From Flavobacterium ammonificans (lineage in GTDB: Bacteria > Bacteroidota > Bacteroidia > Flavobacteriales > Flavobacteriaceae), in the NCBI RefSeq assembly GCF_020885975.1, contig NZ_AP025183.1:992001-1056000 (forward strand): 64,000 bases of DNA, read 5' to 3'. The notes under the pieces were generated by a model that was not told the origin of the DNA, ran no database searches, and saw only the letters and a program-made list of their open reading frames with translations. Shown here piece by piece: positions 60,351 to 64,000 of this stretch (position 1 is the first letter of the stretch; every line of letters begins with the position of its first letter). The translations under genes and the position numbers were made by a program.

Positions 60351-61145
60351 ATGAAATTAGATATATTTACAAATCAATGGTTAGATATTGTATTCGAAGG
60401 TCGAAATAAAGCCTATGGTGCTTACGATCTTAGAAAAAACAATACTAAGACCACTGTTAGAGCTTTAATTATTGGAGCAATTGTTTTTTCTGTTACAGTT
60501 GCCGCTCCATTAATTATGAGTTTGCTACCTGATTCTTCTGGAGACGACGATAGTTTAGATACTAAAATAGTAACTATGAAGTTGCCACCAAAGAAAGAAG
60601 AGCCTAAAAAAGATCTTCCGCCACCTCCACCACCACCTCCAAAGGTTGACCAAGTGAAATTTGTTAAACCAGTGGTAGCAAAGGCAGAGGAAGTAACTGA
60701 AGAGCCACCAAAAATTACTGAAATTAAAGATAAAAAATTAGGTAATGAAACCATTAAAGGTGATCCAGATGCTGAATTAACTGTTGAACCTGTTGGTACT
60801 GGTACTGCAGCAGTAGTAGAAGAAGATAATACGGTATATAACACTGCGGGAATTGAAGTAAAGCCAGATTTTCCTGGTGGAATGGAAAAGTTTTACAAGT
60901 TTGTAGGAAGCAATTATCAAACACCTGAAGAAGAAGGATTAAAAGGTAAAGTTTATGTTACCTTTGTAGTGGAAAAAGATGGTTCTTTAACTGATATCAA
61001 AGTATTAAGAGATATCGGATACGGTACTGGAAAAGAAGCTATCCGAGTTTTAAAGAAATGTCCAAAATGGACTCCAGGAGAGCAAAATGGTAAGCCAGTT
61101 AGGGTTTTATACTCACTACCTATTACTATTCAATCTGCTGAATAA
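60351..61145 (+). CDS. tonB: Energy transducer TonB
   Basis: A 264-residue TonB. A single membrane helix at about 35-60 is followed by a proline-rich linker (KKDLPPPPPPPPKVDQ) and lysine/glutamate-rich spacer; the C-terminal TonB box-binding domain (about 175-264) shows YVTFVVEKDGSLTDIKVLRD and LKKCPKWTPGEQNGKPVRV. It links the ExbBD motor to outer-membrane receptors such as those encoded elsewhere in this window. Its stop codon overlaps the next ATG by one base. Confidence 0.94.
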   Translation: MKLDIFTNQWLDIVFEGRNKAYGAYDLRKNNTKTTVRALIIGAIVFSVTVAAPLIMSLLPDSSGDDDSLDTKIVTMKLPPKKEEPKKDLPPPPPPPPKVDQVKFVKPVVAKAEEVTEEPPKITEIKDKKLGNETIKGDPDAELTVEPVGTGTAAVVEEDNTVYNTAGIEVKPDFPGGMEKFYKFVGSNYQTPEEEGLKGKVYVTFVVEKDGSLTDIKVLRDIGYGTGKEAIRVLKKCPKWTPGEQNGKPVRVLYSLPITIQSAE

Positions 61146-61375
61146 TGATTAAAAACTTTGTTACTAGTTTTTTGAAGAAATCGCTCAAAGAGCGATTTCT
61201 TCTCGTTATGGGAATCTTGTTTTTAGTATCCTATTTAGTCCTTGGATTGCTAATTATTTTTCTAAAACAATTGCCATTACAAATGGAATATAATTATCGA
61301 GTTGCATTTGGAACACTACTGATAGTATATTCTGTTATCCGATTTTTTAGAATCATTAACGATAATAAAGATTAA
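61145..61375 (+). CDS. Small hydrophobic membrane protein in the Ton operon
   Basis: A 76-residue protein with a basic N-terminus (SFLKKSLKERF) and two predicted membrane helices at about 20-42 and 48-68. Not recognised as a named family. It is coupled to tonB by a one-base overlap and followed by a PstS-like lipoprotein gene after three bases, so it belongs to the same operon. Its codons 11-20 contain a perfect 13-bp hairpin (61174-61202). Confidence 0.75.
   Translation: MIKNFVTSFLKKSLKERFLLVMGILFLVSYLVLGLLIIFLKQLPLQMEYNYRVAFGTLLIVYSVIRFFRIINDNKD
61174..61202 (+). repeat. Perfect hairpin inside the small membrane protein gene
   Basis: GAAGAAATCGCTC, loop AAA, GAGCGATTTCTTC: 13-bp perfect stem, no long T tract after it. 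It lies 30 bases downstream of the small gene's start codon, within an otherwise uninterrupted operon. Confidence 0.7.
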
Positions 61376-61378
61376 TTT

Positions 61379-62293
61379 ATGAATACCTTTTTCAAATCTG
61401 TAAGTTTGATTGTCCTAGTTTTTACTTTTAATGCTTGTAACAATTCAAACAAAACATCCCAAGAAACTATTCTTAAAGGGAATGCAACTTTACTTGTTGA
61501 TGCTACTTTGATGCCCGTTATGGAAGATCAAATCGAGATATTTGAGAATAGGTATGATGCTAAGATTAAAATGATTGTTAAGTCTGAAGTTGAAGTTGTA
61601 CAAACTTTAGTCAAAGATACTTCAAGTATTGCTGTTCTTTCAAGGAAATTGAATCCAGATGAACTTAAAATATTTTCTAATAGAAAGATTATTCCTAAAA
61701 TTACACCAATTGCTCTAGATGCTGTTGCCTTAATTATTAATAAGAATTCGAATGATACAATTGTTGATATTAAAGATGTAATTAGTTTTATGAATGGAAA
61801 AAACACACCTGGCATTAAAGGGTTGGTTTTTGATAATCCTAACTCTAGTACAGTGCGATATATGAACAATTTAGCTGGAATTTCATCAATTCCTCAAAAA
61901 GGAGTCTTTTCTTTTGGAACTAACAATGAAGTTATTAAATTTGTAAATGATAATGATGGAATGATTGGAGTGGTTGGTCTCAATTGGTTAACACAGCCAA
62001 GACCTGAAATGCAAAAGTTTGTTGACGGTATCATCATAATGAGTGTGAAGGGTAAAAATCAATCTGATTTTTTTGCTCCAGACCAAAATAATATTGCCGA
62101 AGGGAAATATGCATTAGCTCGTGAGATTTATATTGTGAATTGTCAAGGATTTTCGGGTTTAGGCATGGGTTTTGCTTCATTTGTAGCGGGAGACATTGGA
62201 CAGCGTATCATTTTGAAATCAGGATTATTGCCTTATAAAGTACCGCCAAGAAAACTGAGTATTAGAAATCAAATTACGAATGATAAAAAATAA
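61379..62293 (+). CDS. PstS-like substrate-binding lipoprotein
   Basis: A 304-residue lipoprotein: signal segment LIVLVFTFNAC with the lipobox cysteine at residue 20. The body resembles the phosphate-binding PstS class of periplasmic binding proteins (LLVDATLMPVMEDQIEIFE, IAVLSRKLNPDELK, FDNPNSSTVRYMNNLAGI). No PstCAB transporter is nearby, and its gene lies inside a Ton operon, so phosphate uptake is doubtful; a role linked to the Ton complex is inferred from position. Three bases separate it from the preceding gene. Confidence 0.8.
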   Translation: MNTFFKSVSLIVLVFTFNACNNSNKTSQETILKGNATLLVDATLMPVMEDQIEIFENRYDAKIKMIVKSEVEVVQTLVKDTSSIAVLSRKLNPDELKIFSNRKIIPKITPIALDAVALIINKNSNDTIVDIKDVISFMNGKNTPGIKGLVFDNPNSSTVRYMNNLAGISSIPQKGVFSFGTNNEVIKFVNDNDGMIGVVGLNWLTQPRPEMQKFVDGIIIMSVKGKNQSDFFAPDQNNIAEGKYALAREIYIVNCQGFSGLGMGFASFVAGDIGQRIILKSGLLPYKVPPRKLSIRNQITNDKK

Positions 62294-62312
62294 ATTAATT
62301 ATATAACTAAAG

Positions 62313-63980
62313 ATGAATACATTTAAAATTTTCGGACTAATTCTTTTAGCTACTGTTTCAACAGCAAATGCTCAAGATATTAATCAAGCAAAAAAGGCTA
62401 TAGATGCCGAAAAGTACGAGGAAGCCAAAACTATTTTAAAATCAATTTTACAGGTAAAACCGTCTAACGGTATGGCCTCTTTTATTTTGGGCAATGTATA
62501 TTTAACTCAAAGTGTTAAGGATTCAGCTAAATTATCTTTTGAAAAAGGTTTAACTGCTTCTGAGTTTGCTCGTTTTAACAACATTGGTTTAGGTCAAATG
62601 GATTTAGATCGAAATGATACAATTGCTGCAAATGCTAAATTTATTTTAGCTACAAAAGACATGCGTAAAAAAGATTTTGAAGAATACATATATGTTGCAA
62701 GAGCATACATGAATGCTGAAAAGCCTAATTACAAATCAGCTCTTGCTGTTTTAAAAAGAGCCTTAGTTAATAATCCTATGGATGCACAAGTTCAATTGGC
62801 TTTAGGTGATGCTTACTATGGTTTAAGTAATCAAAATGATGCTTACAAATCGTATAGAGATGCATTTACTGCTGACAATACTTTATTAAGAGCAAAAATG
62901 CAACTGGGAGTTTTATTAAAAGGTGCAAAGTCATACGATGAAGCCTCAAAAGCGTACAATGAAGTAATTGCAATTAATCCAAATTACGGTCCAGTTTACA
63001 GAGAATTGGCGGAGACTTATTATAAAATTGCAAGAAACAAACCGTCTAAAGCGGCTGAGAATTTCAAAATCGCAATTGATTATTACCAAAAGTATATGGA
63101 CTTGACTGATTATTCTATCCATTCAAGAATGCGTCGTGCTGACTTTTTAATTTTAGCTAAAGAATACAAAGCCTTAGAAGAAGAAGCTAATAAGATGATT
63201 GAATTGGACAAAGTAAATCCAAGAATTTTCCGTTATTTAGGCTATGCTGCTTTTGAGAATGGAAATGCGGATAAAGCAATTCAATCGTTGGAAACATTTA
63301 CTTCTAATCCATCTAATAAAATTATTGCTAGAGATTATCAAGTTTTAGGATTGGCTAAGATAAAAAAAGGAACTAGTGCTGATGGACTTTCAATTGATCC
63401 AGCTGCTTTTGAAATGGGTTTAGCCTCTATAAACAAATCTATAGAAATGGAACCTTTAGCGGTTGAGGATTTAAATGAGGTAGGTAAGAAAATGTTTAGT
63501 CAAAAATTGTACAAAGAAGCTGCTGCAATTTTTGAATTAGGTGCAGCTAATGTAGAGTCTAAAAGTTATCTTGATGACAACTTATATTTAGGTTTATCAT
63601 TGTATTATGCTAATAATAAAAAAGATGTTAAGCCTGAGATTGCAGATCTTCAAAAAGCAGATGCTGCCTTTGATAAAGTTTTAGTTGCTTCGCCAAGTTA
63701 TTACGAGGCTTATATTTTTAAAGCTAGAACAAATAGTTTAATGGAAAACGATGAGAATACCATTAAATTTTATGAGGCTTATGTAGCTGCTGTAACTGCT
63801 AAAGGCGCTGAAGAAGTTGCTAAGCCAGCTGTAATTAAAAAAATTGCAGAAAGTTACAATACGATTGGAGCAACTTATGCAAACACGGATAAAGTCAAAG
63901 CTGTAGAATATTTCAATAAAACATTAGTAATTGATCCAACAAATGCATACGCATTAAGTTCAATCAAACAATTGAAATAA
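62313..63980 (+). CDS. Exported tetratricopeptide-repeat protein
   Basis: A 555-residue protein with a signal peptide (residues 1-20, ending TANA) and at least nine TPR-like helical pairs across its length, for example AKKAIDAEKYEEAKTILKS, AQVQLALGDAYYGLSNQND and KAVEYFNKTLVIDPTNAYAL. TPR arrays scaffold protein complexes; here it probably works in the periplasm with the Ton complex or the adjacent lipoprotein. It is the last gene of the run visible in the window, 19 bases behind the lipoprotein gene. Specific partner unknown. Confidence 0.85.
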   Translation: MNTFKIFGLILLATVSTANAQDINQAKKAIDAEKYEEAKTILKSILQVKPSNGMASFILGNVYLTQSVKDSAKLSFEKGLTASEFARFNNIGLGQMDLDRNDTIAANAKFILATKDMRKKDFEEYIYVARAYMNAEKPNYKSALAVLKRALVNNPMDAQVQLALGDAYYGLSNQNDAYKSYRDAFTADNTLLRAKMQLGVLLKGAKSYDEASKAYNEVIAINPNYGPVYRELAETYYKIARNKPSKAAENFKIAIDYYQKYMDLTDYSIHSRMRRADFLILAKEYKALEEEANKMIELDKVNPRIFRYLGYAAFENGNADKAIQSLETFTSNPSNKIIARDYQVLGLAKIKKGTSADGLSIDPAAFEMGLASINKSIEMEPLAVEDLNEVGKKMFSQKLYKEAAAIFELGAANVESKSYLDDNLYLGLSLYYANNKKDVKPEIADLQKADAAFDKVLVASPSYYEAYIFKARTNSLMENDENTIKFYEAYVAAVTAKGAEEVAKPAVIKKIAESYNTIGATYANTDKVKAVEYFNKTLVIDPTNAYALSSIKQLK

Positions 63981-64000
63981 GTTAGCTATTCAGATTATAT

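Noticed and set aside
60422..60844. 140-codon antisense frame over tonB, rich in Gly and Ser
   Set aside because: It is the complement of the proline-rich linker of tonB, an expected shadow.
1..64000. tRNA or rRNA genes
   Set aside because: No cloverleaf with a GGTTCGAATCC-type T-loop and matching acceptor stem was noticed on either strand by eye; a covariance search would be decisive.

Overview
The window is a 64 kb stretch of a low-GC chromosome that looks like a Flavobacterium or close relative (Bacteroidota, Flavobacteriia). The indications are: promoter motifs of the TTG-N18..21-TAnnTTTG type with no clear Shine-Dalgarno sequences; a PorT/SprT type IX secretion protein and the GldA gliding ATPase; GLPGLI and DUF5686 outer-membrane proteins; a DAHP synthase fused to chorismate mutase; and a split methionine synthase. 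No tRNA, rRNA, CRISPR array, prophage or complete insertion sequence was seen. The window cuts a SpoU/TrmH methyltransferase at its left edge and ends just after a TPR protein.

Layout. 1-8.8 kb: housekeeping genes (TrmH-type methyltransferase, porT/sprT, ubiE/menG; a minus-strand run of a bifunctional-nuclease-type protein, an exported amidohydrolase, thyA and folA; etfBA; pdhB). 8.9-19.5 kb: a DUF5686 outer-membrane protein, soluble pyrophosphatase (ppa), membrane ion-pumping pyrophosphatase (hppA) with an unusual cysteine-rich tail, a deoxynucleoside kinase, and a GLPGLI protein paired with a TonB-receptor-like barrel. 19.5-41.5 kb: a sulfur and methionine block. metK and the metX-thrA-(osmC)-metZ set diverge from one intergenic region that carries two different SAM riboswitch classes: a SAM-II-like aptamer toward metK and a SAM-I aptamer toward metX. 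They are followed by an Rrf2 regulator, a TauE/SafE permease, cysH (APS-reductase type), cysD, cysN, sulfite reductase, two siroheme genes, a flavoprotein reductase, methionine synthase in two pieces, and metF. Together these take sulfate to sulfide, sulfide to homocysteine, and homocysteine to methionine and SAM. 41.5-50 kb: gldA, then the aromatic operon pheA-aminotransferase-tyrA-aroF/chorismate mutase, then rsgA, dtd, a MazG-like gene, aroA and queA. 51.6-57.8 kb: kynureninase, a flavin reductase, a penicillin-acylase-family hydrolase, kynurenine 3-monooxygenase and a cupin. 58.2-64 kb: an exbB-exbD-exbD-tonB operon followed by a small membrane protein, a PstS-like lipoprotein and a TPR protein.

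The most notable regulatory find lies upstream of pheA. An 18-residue reading frame with eight Phe/Tyr codons is followed, starting at its stop codon, by a segment that can pair with the 5' arm of an intrinsic terminator. This has the architecture of a ribosome-mediated transcription attenuator for the Phe/Tyr operon. Other observations are terminator/promoter overlaps, a HEPN-like domain fused to sulfite reductase, a four-helix-bundle gene inserted between the two methionine synthase genes, and a series of intergenic inverted repeats (CAACAAC type, GC-rich type, REP-like type), one of which has become the N-terminal codons of the second methionine synthase gene.

All calls come from reading the sequence and translated proteins; no database search was run. 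Functions of recognised families are stated from general knowledge of those families.
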